64,000 nucleotides of DNA from contig JBMNUB010000008.1 in NCBI GenBank assembly GCA_050946055.1, positions 1 through 64,000 of the forward strand. Reading direction: 5' to 3'. Shown one piece after another: positions 1 to 8,796 of the stretch. Every line of letters starts with the position of its first letter. Within the stretch, counting starts at the first letter, position 1. This DNA comes from Fimadaptatus sp050946055 (lineage in GTDB: Bacteria > Bacillota > Clostridia > Christensenellales > Aristaeellaceae). Position numbers and translations under genes: made by a program. The notes under the pieces were generated by a model, which saw only the letters and a list, made by a program, of their open reading frames with translations, had not been told where the DNA came from and did no database searches.

Positions 1-89
1 CCCGTGTGCTGGCTGACGCGCACGATTAAGTGAGAGCGGCTTGCTGTGCGTTTGGCATGGCATGTCACATATCAGCGCCGGCGCGTTCT

Positions 90-330
90 GCCGTGGCGAG
101 CCGAAGTTGAGCATGAGCGTGCTATGCCAGGGATATTGAGCATAAATGCGCTTTACATTGTCTATCCGGGGTTGAACGTGAGCGCATGCCGTAGCGAGCC
201 GAAGTTGAGCATGAGCGTGCTATGCCAGGGATATTGAGCATGAATGCGCTTTACATTGTCTATCCGGGGTTGAACGTGAGCGCATGCCGTGACAAGCAGA
301 AGTTGAGCATGACCGCATTTTGCCATGACA
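90..330. repeat. 98-bp tandem repeat, about 2.4 copies
   Basis: The block containing CGAGCCGAAGTTGAGCATG recurs at 97 and 195, and the block ending CGCATGCCGT recurs at 183 and 281, giving a period of 98 bp. The first two units are nearly identical; the third decays after about 40 bases. The whole stretch before the first gene (1-447) holds this repeat and no credible coding frame; short frames inside it simply repeat with the DNA. Confidence 0.85.
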
Positions 331-447
331 GGCCAATGCGCGCCGCGGCGTAGTTATGTCCGCAAGTGATATATGCCAATCGGTGCGCACAATGCGCTAA
401 TGGGTCGTATGCAATAATACATATGATGAAAAGAGGGAATATGGCAC

Positions 448-1479
448 ATGCGCGTGCTGGAATACGAGGTAGAGCCCTGCGATGAGGGCAGGCAGATAAA
501 GCAGGTCATAAGAAATCGCCTGGGGATATCGCACCGCCAGCTCAGCAGGCTCAAAGTCTGCGACGGCATGAGCGTGAACGGCGCAGTGGTGCATGCCAAC
601 CACGTGCTGCACGCGGGCGACAGCATAGCGCTGCGCATCGAGCAGGAGGAGAGTGCGCCCGTGCCAGGCGAGCTGGAGCAGGCGGCGCTTGACAGCATAG
701 GCGGCGACGCGCGGGCCAGAGTGCCTTCTCAGGCGATGACGGCGGCGGTGTGCGCGGCCATGGATGCGCGCTATGTGGAGGACATAATGCGCCTGTCGCC
801 TTCGGGCAGGGCGCGCACTCAGGCGGAGCTGGCGCAGGAGATAGTCGTGTACGAGGACGAGGACATGTTGGTAATAGACAAGCCCGCGCCCCTGCCCACG
901 GGAGCCAGCGCGCGGCAGGACGGGCTGACGCTGGAGAGCGTCATGTATGCGCGCTATGGCAGTCAGCCGGGCTGGCAGTTCAGGCCGGTCAATAGGCTGG
1001 ACAAGGGCACGAGCGGACTTATGGCGGCGGCCAAGACCGCACATGCGCACTTTGGCCTGCAAAGGCAGTTGCACACGCCCGACTTTGAGCGCGAATACCT
1101 AGCGATAACGGCGGGCGCGCCCACGCCCGATTGCGGCACGATAACCCTGCCCATAGGCCGCGAGCCGTGTTCTCTGGTCAAGCGGCGCGTGTGCGAGGAT
1201 GGCAGACCCTGCACGACCCACTACGAAGTGCTGAGCCGCGCGGGCGAGCGGGCGCTGGTGCGGCTCAGGCTGGAGACCGGGCGCACGCATCAGATAAGGG
1301 TGCATATGTCGGCGCTGGGCTGTCCGGTGCTGGGCGATTTCCTGTATGGTCAGGAGGATGCGCGATTGCCGGGCAGGTTCGCGCTGCACTCGCACAGACT
1401 GCGCTGCATTCAGCCCGTGACGGGCAATGTGATAGAAGTGGAAGCGCATTTGCCGCGTGCGCTGAGGGCTTTGCTTTAG
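448..1479 (+). CDS. RluA-family RNA pseudouridine synthase
   Basis: Converts uridine to pseudouridine in rRNA or tRNA in the cytoplasm. The N-terminal 70 residues look like an S4-type RNA-binding domain. The catalytic motif RLDKGTSG lies near residues 183-190 with the nucleophilic Asp, and RTHQIRVHM follows near residue 273, the usual family signature. At 343 residues it is slightly long because a linker of about 50 residues (about 76-128) separates the S4 part from the catalytic domain. It is a single gene behind the 98-bp repeat region, with a weak GA-rich site before the ATG. Whether it is RluC-, RluD- or YlyB-like cannot be decided by eye. Confidence 0.9.
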   Translation: MRVLEYEVEPCDEGRQIKQVIRNRLGISHRQLSRLKVCDGMSVNGAVVHANHVLHAGDSIALRIEQEESAPVPGELEQAALDSIGGDARARVPSQAMTAAVCAAMDARYVEDIMRLSPSGRARTQAELAQEIVVYEDEDMLVIDKPAPLPTGASARQDGLTLESVMYARYGSQPGWQFRPVNRLDKGTSGLMAAAKTAHAHFGLQRQLHTPDFEREYLAITAGAPTPDCGTITLPIGREPCSLVKRRVCEDGRPCTTHYEVLSRAGERALVRLRLETGRTHQIRVHMSALGCPVLGDFLYGQEDARLPGRFALHSHRLRCIQPVTGNVIEVEAHLPRALRALL

Positions 1480-1657
1480 CGCATGGGCGGTCAGTCAAGT
1501 ACAGGCTCTGTGCGCCCGCGCCGGCGCGGCTTCGATGTGGCGATGGATGGCGATATCGGCTGAGTGTGTTATAGCGCATGGGCGGCGGAACGCGTGCGCG
1601 CTCCAACGCGCGTGGCTGTGGCGGCCGTGAACGAAATGCTCGGGCGGCGTATGCTAG

Positions 1658-2386
1658 TTAAACCGGCATGCTGCGCCCGGAAAAGCCTATGTACTCGTCT
1701 AGAAAGGCGTTGTAGCGCTGCTTGCTTATCGGCACTGTCCAGCCGTTGTCCAGCTCGGCTTTGTAGCGCGATACGCGCTTGACGTGCGCAAGGTTTACCA
1801 CATAGCTGCTGTGGCAGCGGAAAAACGTGCCGCCGGGCAGCGCTGCGCACAGGCGCGCCATGGAGCCTGCGCCGCTGCGCTCGCCGCTTGCCATGTGCAG
1901 CGTCAGCCTGTGATGATATACATCGGCATAGTAAAGCTCGCCTGCGCGCATGGACAGCACGTCCCTGCCCAGCTCTATCGCGATTTCATGCGGGCGCACG
2001 TTGCTGTCGTAGTCGTATTTAAGCACCGATTCCAGCTTGCTGCGCGGAACAGGCTTGAGCAGATACCATATGGGATGCGTGTCGAAGCTGTCGAATACAT
2101 ATTCCCTGTACGACGATACGTATACTATTCGCTTCACCGTACCGTCGCCCTGCACGCGGCGCGCTATGTCCAGCCCAAGCTCGCCGCCCAGCCGCATGTC
2201 TATGAAGGCTATGTCGCAGCTGCTGCGCCCAAGCGCCAGCCAGCTAAGCAAGTCATGAGAGCTTGAGAACGCATTCACCGAGTAAGCGTCCTTTGACGGC
2301 GCAATGGAGGCCATTATGCCGTCTATGGCGCGCGAAAATTCGCCCAGAAATTCATTGTCGTCATCCAGTATGGCGATGTTGTACAT
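1658..2386 (-). CDS. LytTR-family response regulator
   Basis: DNA-binding partner of the histidine kinase encoded upstream on the same strand. Residues 1-120 form a receiver domain (acidic pocket ILDDD near residues 6-10, phospho-acceptor Asp about 63 in FIDMRLGG). Residues about 135-240 form a LytTR domain (ELYYADVYHHRLTLH, RCHSSYVVNLAHVKRVSR, DNGWTVPISKQRY). I start at the internal ATG that follows a GGGG-type ribosome site rather than 14 codons upstream. The gap to the kinase stop is filled by a dispersed palindromic element, so co-transcription may be altered. It probably acts on the 20-bp direct repeats beyond the kinase gene. Confidence 0.93.
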   Translation of the reverse strand: MYNIAILDDDNEFLGEFSRAIDGIMASIAPSKDAYSVNAFSSSHDLLSWLALGRSSCDIAFIDMRLGGELGLDIARRVQGDGTVKRIVYVSSYREYVFDSFDTHPIWYLLKPVPRSKLESVLKYDYDSNVRPHEIAIELGRDVLSMRAGELYYADVYHHRLTLHMASGERSGAGSMARLCAALPGGTFFRCHSSYVVNLAHVKRVSRYKAELDNGWTVPISKQRYNAFLDEYIGFSGRSMPV

Positions 2387-2416
2387 CAGTACGCCCCATT
2401 CCGTGAATATGTATAT

Positions 2417-2667
2417 CCAGACTGTCAAAAAGCCCTAGGAGAACTCGGCGGGCCTCGCAGATCGCCGGCTTTTTGCGCCCGGTGGCATGTGCGGTGGACG
2501 CTCAAGATTTTTTGCGTCGGGCAATCCCATTTCCCAGAGCAGCATATCTTACTTGCGGTTTCCACGCCCGGAAATCCGCAGGGCTTTTAGTGGAAACTGA
2601 GCAGGTGGCAGTGGCGGGGGAGGTTATCTGCCGTCCACGCTGGTCAAAAAGACGCTTTGACAAGCTT
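2417..2667 (-). repeat. Dispersed multi-hairpin element, copy A
   Basis: A roughly 250-bp copy of the family also found at 8797, 9039, 16250 and 37743. Ends are CTGTCAAA (from 2421) and TTTGACAAG (about 2656-2664). It carries the conserved blocks seen in the other copies: the stem bounded by GTTTCCAC and GTGGAAAC, the block ATTTCCCAGAGCAGCATATC, and the stem with a GCACATG loop. The 9-mer TATGTATAT flanks it at 2408-2416 and 2668-2676, suggesting a target duplication. It separates the kinase stop from the regulator start. Confidence 0.8.
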
Positions 2668-4490
2668 TATGTATATTCTATTGGCATCAGCGTGCTTGCA
2701 CAAAACGCGCCCTCGGGCAGCGATATGTGCAGCATGCTGCCATGTCTCTTAAGCACGGCCTGCACGCTCTTTAGCCCCAGACCGTGCTTCGCGCCGGGCT
2801 TGCTGGACAGGCAAAGCCCGGTCCTTTCGTCCATGCGCACGGGCTTAAAGCGCGCATTCGCCACCTCCATGTATAGTCCGGCTTCGTCCAGCCACAGCCT
2901 TACCCGCAGCCAGCGCCTTTGCCCGGACTGCGCAAATCGCTGGGCATCTATCGCGTTGGACAGCAGATTGGCAAGCACCGTGCATATGTCGGATTCAGGC
3001 AGGCTTATGCTAGGCGGCAGCTGCGCGCTGCACTCCACTTCGATGTTCTCAAGGCGCGCGCGCTCCAGTTCGCTGCTCAGCACCGCGTTGACGATGGGCT
3101 CGGCGCAATACATGAGCGGAGGTATGGAGGCGGCGGTTTGCGTAAGCTCGCCTATATACCTGCTGAGCGCTTCGCCTTCGCCTGCGTCGGCTAGGCGCTG
3201 CATTGCGGACAGGTGGTGCAGCATGTCGTGCCTTAGCGCGGCCAGCTCACCGGCGCTTTGCTGCGTGCGCGCGGCGCTTTCGTCGATTAGGCGGCTGCGC
3301 AGCGACAGCGCGGCTAGCTGCCCCCTGTGCTGAGCCATGCCCCGCGCTATGGATATGGCGCTTGTCATGCCGCTAAGTATTATGACTGCGCGCGCAGTCA
3401 TGCCCAATTGCCCGGCAAACTGCGGCGCGGCGGATGCGGCCATGTCCGATACATGCTGCCACGTCCCGCCGCCCCAATGCGCGGATAGCATGGCCGTGAG
3501 TGCAAGCAGCGCTGCTAGCCATGCGCCTGCGCGCGCGAATGCGCCCAGCCATTCGCTTCCGCGCCGGCATTCAATAAATGTGCATGCGAGCAGCGCAACC
3601 ATGGGCAGACAGAACAGCCACTGCGCGGGCGGACAAGACGCGAGCGCGCCCAGCTGCGCCGCCGCCGTGCCCAAAGCGCCGATAGACGCCAGCACAAGAT
3701 ACGCCCTGCGGCAATAGGTCATCTTTAGGGATATGAGCAGGAGGGGCGCCGTAACGGATGTGAAGCGCATGAGCGCAAGCGCGTGCCCGTCCATGTGCGT
3801 TGGGGTCAGTAGGCGCGCAAGCGGCGCAAACTGGCAGACCGACTGCATGAGCGAGCATGCGCCCATAGCCATTATGAACATGTCGGAATGGCCGAGACTC
3901 AGGCCATAAAGCGACATTCCGATGAGCGATGCGCCCAGCACGGCATATGCCGCCGCGGGACAGGCAATGGCGACGGCATGCGCGACTGTCTGCGCTTCTG
4001 CCCCGGCGCTGCAGATGAGCGCTGCTTCTGGCAGGCCGGCATGCCCCGCGCTGTGCCACGCAAGCATGACTATGCGGCGTGCGGCAGCGTCGGGCAGCGG
4101 CATGATGATACTGCCGTCTGAGCTGAACATGCCGGGCGCGGATGAGTGCGCCCGAAGGCCGTCCATATGCACATCCACTATGCGGCAGCCCGCGCAGGGG
4201 CGCAGCTCGATCTGAGCGTCGCCGCAAGGTTGGGGCGGGGCGGGCAGTTCGCGGCAGAACATGACCATTCCCTCGAAGGCCGCATATGACGTTTCATCCA
4301 GCGGATTGGACTTAGCGTCGCTTATCTGCCATGCGCCGCTGAATGGCTGCACCACGGGTGTTGTATTCGCACTTGTGAAGCGCGCAAAGTATGACAGCAG
4401 CGCAGCCGAGACGATTAGAAGCGCCAATGCGCATGCCGCCGCGCGCAGCCGCGTCGAAAGGGGAGCTTTATAATACTGCATATGCGCCAT
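2667..4490 (-). CDS. GHKL sensor histidine kinase with membrane sensor
   Basis: Membrane sensor paired with the adjacent LytTR regulator. About 607 residues from the chosen start. One N-terminal transmembrane helix (about residues 15-38) precedes an extracytoplasmic region of about 170 residues that begins with GAWQISDA and looks like a ligand-binding sandwich, followed by six or seven hydrophobic helices as in 7TMR-DISM sensors. The C-terminal part has an H-box-like LRHDMLHHLSAM, N-box NLLSNAIDAQ and G-box GLGLKSV, typical of GHKL kinases. Three ATGs lie close together; the one about 8 nt after GAAGGA was chosen. This start leaves room for a divergent regulatory region before the gene at 4675. 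Confidence 0.88.
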   Translation of the reverse strand: MAHMQYYKAPLSTRLRAAACALALLIVSAALLSYFARFTSANTTPVVQPFSGAWQISDAKSNPLDETSYAAFEGMVMFCRELPAPPQPCGDAQIELRPCAGCRIVDVHMDGLRAHSSAPGMFSSDGSIIMPLPDAAARRIVMLAWHSAGHAGLPEAALICSAGAEAQTVAHAVAIACPAAAYAVLGASLIGMSLYGLSLGHSDMFIMAMGACSLMQSVCQFAPLARLLTPTHMDGHALALMRFTSVTAPLLLISLKMTYCRRAYLVLASIGALGTAAAQLGALASCPPAQWLFCLPMVALLACTFIECRRGSEWLGAFARAGAWLAALLALTAMLSAHWGGGTWQHVSDMAASAAPQFAGQLGMTARAVIILSGMTSAISIARGMAQHRGQLAALSLRSRLIDESAARTQQSAGELAALRHDMLHHLSAMQRLADAGEGEALSRYIGELTQTAASIPPLMYCAEPIVNAVLSSELERARLENIEVECSAQLPPSISLPESDICTVLANLLSNAIDAQRFAQSGQRRWLRVRLWLDEAGLYMEVANARFKPVRMDERTGLCLSSKPGAKHGLGLKSVQAVLKRHGSMLHISLPEGAFCASTLMPIEYT

Positions 4491-4552
4491 GCTCATCATC
4501 CTTCGTGCTTTGCTGATTAAATGATATGCCGGCTGCGGCTGCCGTGTCAACG

Positions 4553-4592
4553 AAATGTCCCAAATAGGCTCCAAATGTCCCGAATAGGCACT
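4553..4592. promoter_or_regulatory. 20-bp-period direct repeat, candidate LytTR operator
   Basis: AAATGTCCCAAATAGGC (4553) is repeated with one change at 4573, exactly 20 bp apart. Read on the minus strand each unit contains GGACATTT. LytTR regulators of the ComE/AgrA type bind paired direct half-sites about two helical turns apart, and the LytTR gene is the neighbour. The second unit overlaps the expected -35 region of the promoter at 4616. Assignment to this regulator is inference. Confidence 0.5.
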
Positions 4593-4615
4593 GAGTATTG
4601 AATGCGGATATCGAG

Positions 4616-4621
4616 TATAAT
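4616..4621 (+). promoter_or_regulatory. -10 box TATAAT before the secreted protein gene
   Basis: A perfect TATAAT with no good TTGACA 17 bp upstream, as expected for an activator-dependent promoter. The direct repeats at 4553-4592 occupy the activator position. Confidence 0.55.
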
Positions 4622-4674
4622 ATACTGCCTGAGTAATACGTGCGCAGATGCGCAGATTGAGGAGGATGTTTGTC

Positions 4675-5259
4675 ATGAAGAAGATAGCCGCGATGTTCCT
4701 TGCCGTATTGCTCACCGCCATGTGTGCCTTTGCGGGCGCAGAGGCCGCGACCGATGCCGTGCCTGAGATAAACTGGTCGGATTATGAGGCCAAGGTGCAG
4801 GAAGCCGGCTGGGAAGGCCAGTTCGTAGCCTTTGACGAGGTGGCCGTGCAGATGTACGTGCCTTCCGTGCTTGCAGCCGTGGAGCTGACCGACGAGGATC
4901 GCGCCAGCGGCTACATAGCCTACTTCCAGACCGCCGAGAACACCGGCAGGGTGGGCGTGCAGTATGTAGACGCCAACGGGCTGACAAGCGAGGAGTACAA
5001 GGCGCTGCTTGAGACCACCGAGGGCATTACCGAAGTGGGCAGCGGCATTATAAACGGTCTGGAGGTAATAACCTACTCCATGCCCGAAAGCGATGCCGCC
5101 GTAGTGGCCATGACCACCGAGGCGGGCTATGTGCTGGAGATAGCGTTTGCACCCGTAAGCGATGAGGGCTTTGCCGCCGTCGCGCAGATAATGATAGCCT
5201 CCATTCAGGCGCAGGAAATAGCCGAGGATGCCGCCGACGGTGAGCAGGCCGTAGCGTAA
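4675..5259 (+). CDS. Secreted protein of unknown function
   Basis: About 194 residues. An N-terminal signal peptide (MKKIAAMFLAVLLTAMCAFA, cleavage probably near AGAEA) precedes a soluble acidic domain. The start follows GGAGG at 4661-4665 with 9-nt spacing. The remainder is rich in Glu, Ala and Val with no enzyme motif I recognise. It is divergent from the GHKL kinase gene and sits behind a candidate LytTR operator, so it may be a target of that two-component system. A terminator hairpin follows. Confidence 0.8.
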   Translation: MKKIAAMFLAVLLTAMCAFAGAEAATDAVPEINWSDYEAKVQEAGWEGQFVAFDEVAVQMYVPSVLAAVELTDEDRASGYIAYFQTAENTGRVGVQYVDANGLTSEEYKALLETTEGITEVGSGIINGLEVITYSMPESDAAVVAMTTEAGYVLEIAFAPVSDEGFAAVAQIMIASIQAQEIAEDAADGEQAVA

Positions 5260-5285
5260 GCGATTGCCATAAAGAGCGCCTTAAC

Positions 5286-5313
5286 CCGCCCCTAGAAATG
5301 ATTCTGGGGGCGG
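5286..5313 (+). terminator. Intrinsic terminator-like hairpin
   Basis: CCGCCCCTAGA pairs with TCTGGGGGCGG (one G-U) around a 6-base loop, followed by an AT-rich tail. Placed 26 bp after the secreted protein stop. Confidence 0.7.
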
Positions 5314-5371
5314 ATAATTTATTGTGCGGGCATTTTAAGCGGCGCGAAACTTGACAAAACTGTGCCATTGC

Positions 5372-5401
5372 TTGACAGCGCTGCGGTGAGGTATATATAA
5401 T
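5372..5401 (+). promoter_or_regulatory. Sigma-70-type promoter
   Basis: TTGACA at 5372-5377, 18-bp spacer, TATAAT at 5396-5401. It would drive the membrane protein gene at 5557 with a leader of about 150 nt. Confidence 0.7.
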
Positions 5402-5556
5402 TAAAGTATGTTTTGGGCGGCACGGGCCGCAGGACATTATGCGCGGATGATGCCGCGCCGCGTGGGGCATGTGCCGAGGCGGCGGGCATTTGCGCGATAT
5501 AAAATATGATGCCGCGATATATGCGCACATATGCGCGGGCGGGAGGATAAGAGCGT

Positions 5557-6414
5557 ATGGATCAGGAGCAGGGCCTGTTCAGCGCCTACTTTGCCGGGGG
5601 CAAGGATCAGCTAAGGGCGCATCTGGAGGGCTGCCGCGATCTCACCGAGGTCGAGGACTGCGTAAGGCTGTTTTGGGATGGCATGCAGCACGACTTTACC
5701 ACCAAGGTCAGCGAGGGCAGGGCGCGCGAGCTGGGATATGAGCTGTTCGTAGTGGCCAAGAGCGCTATATCGTGCATGCTCAGCGTGTCCGAGGCGGACG
5801 TCATGTTCAAGGCCGCGCCGCCCGAGGCCGCAAGGCACAGGCACAGCTTTGATTGGAAGAAGTACATAGGCGCGGGCGCGAGCGCGCTGCTGACTGCATA
5901 TCTGCTGCTGGAGAGCATGTGGGTACCCATGGCGGTGTCGCTGCTGGTCACGGCATGGCAGACCGTGGCGCTCAGGCGCGACGACATAAAGCTGAACGCA
6001 ACACCGGCACTGCCCGAGGCACAGGGCGTGCCAAAGGCAGACATAGACGAACTGATGCGCCGTCTGGACAGGCTGGCCATGAACATGGACAGCGCCTATG
6101 CGCGCATGCTGGGCGAGAGCGCCAAGCCGCTGCTGCCCGAGGTTATGCGCTGGTCGCCCGAACAGCTGGAAGCCGTGCAGATGCTTTGGGAAGCGCTCAG
6201 GCAGGATGACGGGCGATATGCGCTCAAGACGCTGCCGCAGCTCATGATTTCGCTGGAACAGCAGGGGCTGAAGCTGTGCGAGTACAGCGAGGACACGGCC
6301 ATGTACTTTGAGCGCCTGCCCGGCATGGAGGATGGCTATACGATACGCCCGGCGCTGATGCTGGGCGACAAGCTGGTGGCCAAGGGTCAGGTGACGCAGA
6401 AGGTCATGCAGTGA
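5557..6414 (+). CDS. Membrane protein with GrpE-like C-terminal tail
   Basis: 285 residues of unknown function. The N-terminal 95 residues are soluble and helical; two hydrophobic helices lie at about residues 107-140 (GASALLTAYLLLESMW, PMAVSLLVTAWQTVAL); a helical region follows. The last 35 residues (LPGMEDGYTIRPALMLGDKL, then VAKGQV) resemble the C-terminal beta domain of GrpE, where a 'VLRPA' strand is typical. It directly precedes an Hsp70-like gene in the same orientation, which is why I consider a membrane-bound nucleotide-exchange partner. The similarity is by eye only. The start follows GGAGG at 5542-5546. Confidence 0.6.
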   Translation: MDQEQGLFSAYFAGGKDQLRAHLEGCRDLTEVEDCVRLFWDGMQHDFTTKVSEGRARELGYELFVVAKSAISCMLSVSEADVMFKAAPPEAARHRHSFDWKKYIGAGASALLTAYLLLESMWVPMAVSLLVTAWQTVALRRDDIKLNATPALPEAQGVPKADIDELMRRLDRLAMNMDSAYARMLGESAKPLLPEVMRWSPEQLEAVQMLWEALRQDDGRYALKTLPQLMISLEQQGLKLCEYSEDTAMYFERLPGMEDGYTIRPALMLGDKLVAKGQVTQKVMQ

Positions 6415-6721
6415 CGGCGAGGCTATGCGTTGCGTGTCAATCGGCGCGCTGCGTCTATGATGAGCCGCATGCCAATCGTCTGGCGCGCTGCGCTTACGAT
6501 GCGACGCATATGCATCGACTGATGTATAGCCATGATATGACGCATACTATGCGGAGCGCATATGCGTGTGCGGCACTATCCATTGTGTGCGCGCGGCATG
6601 CGCGGCCTTGAAATGTCAAATACATCGATGTTATAATACGGAGTGAACAGCGAAGCCGCTTGGGACAGCGCGCCATGTGCCGCGCCGGAGCTATATATGC
6701 GCGCTGTTTACGGAGGATGAG
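6415..6721 (+). other. Intergenic region with promoter
   Basis: No coding frame is supported. It contains loosely repeated GCGCTGCG/ATGCGACGCATATG-type words. A promoter lies at TTGAAA 6608-6613, 18-bp spacer, TATAAT 6632-6637, so the Hsp70-like gene has its own start as well as possible read-through. Confidence 0.6.
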
Positions 6722-8761
6722 ATGAGCGAATGGGAACGCGGCCGGGAACTTACCCCGGAGGAGATAAAGAGGCAGAACGATGAGCGCGAGGCGGAACTGC
6801 GCGAGGCCATGCGCCCGGTGGAGATGCCGGTCATGGAGTTCTTCGGCGTGGACGTGGGCGACGGTGAATCGGCGGTGTCGTGGCTGCGCTCGGACACTCA
6901 GACCGAGCCGCAGATGCTGGAGATACGCGGCAGCAAGAGCATAATATCCGCGCTGGGCGTGTTAAAGGACGGCGCAGTGGTGATAGGCGAGGAAGCCTGC
7001 CAGATAGCCGACCCAATGGCGCTGCATCTGCGCTTTAAGAGCAGGTATCTGCACGAGACCGAGCTGATATCGGGCTACATAGAGCAATTTGCGCACGCGC
7101 TGGTAGAGGACCTGCGCCGCAGCGGGCGCATGCCCGAAGGCACGGCGGTGCGCTGCGCGATAGGCTGTCCCTCGGGCTGGAACGGCCAGACGCGCCGGGC
7201 CTATGCCAATCTGTTTGGCAAGGCGGGCTTTCCCAACGTGCGCGTGGTGTCGGAATCGCGCGCGGCGTTTCTGTATTCGCGCGAGTCGGGCGAACTGCGC
7301 ATGTCGGGCGAGCTGCTGGGCAAGCCCACGCTGATAATAGACGCGGGCTCGTCCACCACCGACTTCACGTTCGTGGCAGAGCTTACCGAACAGCGCCTGC
7401 CCGTGCATGACTTTGGCGACACGGCGCTGGGCGGAGGGCTGATAGAGCAGGAGCTGCTCAGGCTCAACCTGCGCCGCCAGTGCGACACGGCGGTGCTGGA
7501 TCTGCTGGACAAGTATCCGCAGTGCCGCTCGCGCTGCGAGATGGAGGCGCGCAAGGTCAAGGAGATGTACTTTACAAGGCGCAGGCGCGGTCACAGTGAT
7601 TCCATAATACCCTGCGAATCGTCGGTCAAGCTGTACTGCACCATGCCGCCAACGACCATAGACATATCCTGCACCGACGAGGACATGGAAAAGGTGCTGG
7701 CGGCGCCGCTTGAGGAGCTGGGCGGACTCAGCTATACCGAGGCGTATCGCCGCATACTGACCGGCGCGCGCGACATGCTGGGACAGCAGGTCAGCGTGAT
7801 ACTAATGACCGGCGGCGCATCGCGCATGGACTTCATGCCCGAGATAGCGGCGCAGGTGTTCCCCGAGGCGCTGATAGTGCATGGCCTTGAGCCGGAGTTT
7901 GCCATATCGCGCGGGCTGTGCTACGCGCTGCGCACCGACGCGCGCGCCGAGGGCTTCATACGCGACGTGGAGAAGCTCATCAAGTCGCCCGCCGTCGAGG
8001 ACATAGTTAAGGGCGAGCTTAACCGGCTGTTCTCCGACATATCCAAGCCCATAGCGGGCGTGCTGACCACGCAGATAGCCGAGCCCGTGTTCAAGCGCTG
8101 GCGCGCGGGCTCGATAAAGACCATAAACGACATCGCGGTCGAGATACAGAGCGCCGCCGGCGCCTACTTCCAGGGGAGCGAGATGAAGGCGATGCTGGAG
8201 CCGTATGTGCTGGAGTGGCTTCGCCAGCTTAGGCCACAGCTGGAGTCGCTGACCGATCCTATATGCGACAGGTACGATTTGCCGCGCACGGCGCTGCGCT
8301 TCTCGGGCGCGGTCATGGTAGCGCCCGGCGGCATAGACATATCTTCGGGCCAGCTGATAAACTTTGATGGCTTCAAGGTGCTGCTGGACGTGATAGTCGC
8401 GTCCATATTTGCCATGATAATGGGCGGCACGGAGACGGCGCTGATAGCCACAGGCCCTGCGGGGTTGATAGTGGGCGCGATGCTGGGGCTGGTCGTGGCC
8501 GTGATAGGCTCGCAAGCCGCCGACAAGAAGCTGCGCACCGTCGATCTGCCCAAAGGAGTGCGCCGCCTGTTCTCGGAGAAGCGCTTCCATGCCAGCCTTG
8601 AGCGCAAGCAGGATGACTTCGCCTTTGCGATATTCGACGGACTGATGGCCGACCTTGACAAGCCCACGCCCGAGATAACGCGCATGGTGGACGACATATC
8701 CGACTGTCTGGAGACGCAGCTGCGCGATATGCTGAACAAGGCAGTGTTGCTGATAAGGTGA
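6722..8761 (+). CDS. Hsp70-like ATPase with C-terminal membrane segment
   Basis: 679 residues. An actin/Hsp70-fold ATPase spans about residues 35-410: phosphate-1 motif FFGVDVGDGES, phosphate-2 motif LIIDAGSSTTDFTF and adenosine motif VILMTGGASRMDFM. There is no recognisable beta-sandwich substrate-binding domain or EEVD-like tail. Instead the C-terminal 270 residues are helical with a hydrophobic hairpin at about residues 560-600 (VASIFAMIMGG, GLIVGAMLGLVVAVIGS) and a further helical tail, which would anchor it to the membrane. I start at ATG 6722, 5 nt after GGAGG. It is followed by a hairpin and dispersed repeat elements. Function unknown; it is neither ordinary DnaK nor FtsA. Confidence 0.85.
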   Translation: MSEWERGRELTPEEIKRQNDEREAELREAMRPVEMPVMEFFGVDVGDGESAVSWLRSDTQTEPQMLEIRGSKSIISALGVLKDGAVVIGEEACQIADPMALHLRFKSRYLHETELISGYIEQFAHALVEDLRRSGRMPEGTAVRCAIGCPSGWNGQTRRAYANLFGKAGFPNVRVVSESRAAFLYSRESGELRMSGELLGKPTLIIDAGSSTTDFTFVAELTEQRLPVHDFGDTALGGGLIEQELLRLNLRRQCDTAVLDLLDKYPQCRSRCEMEARKVKEMYFTRRRRGHSDSIIPCESSVKLYCTMPPTTIDISCTDEDMEKVLAAPLEELGGLSYTEAYRRILTGARDMLGQQVSVILMTGGASRMDFMPEIAAQVFPEALIVHGLEPEFAISRGLCYALRTDARAEGFIRDVEKLIKSPAVEDIVKGELNRLFSDISKPIAGVLTTQIAEPVFKRWRAGSIKTINDIAVEIQSAAGAYFQGSEMKAMLEPYVLEWLRQLRPQLESLTDPICDRYDLPRTALRFSGAVMVAPGGIDISSGQLINFDGFKVLLDVIVASIFAMIMGGTETALIATGPAGLIVGAMLGLVVAVIGSQAADKKLRTVDLPKGVRRLFSEKRFHASLERKQDDFAFAIFDGLMADLDKPTPEITRMVDDISDCLETQLRDMLNKAVLLIR

Positions 8762-8770
8762 TATAGGGGG

Positions 8771-8794
8771 AGGATGCCGCTTATGCGGCATCCT
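8771..8794 (+). terminator. Hairpin after the Hsp70-like gene
   Basis: AGGATGCCGC and GCGGCATCCT form a perfect 10-bp stem with a TTAT loop. No T-run follows directly because the dispersed element starts at 8797. A similar AGGATGCCGC...TTATGCG sequence reappears at 9258, beyond the elements. Confidence 0.65.
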
Positions 8795-8796
8795 CT

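Noticed and set aside
4491..4721. Longer N-terminus for the histidine kinase
   Set aside because: It would overlap the divergent promoter and operator region, has no ribosome site and encodes a non-membrane leader before the real first helix.
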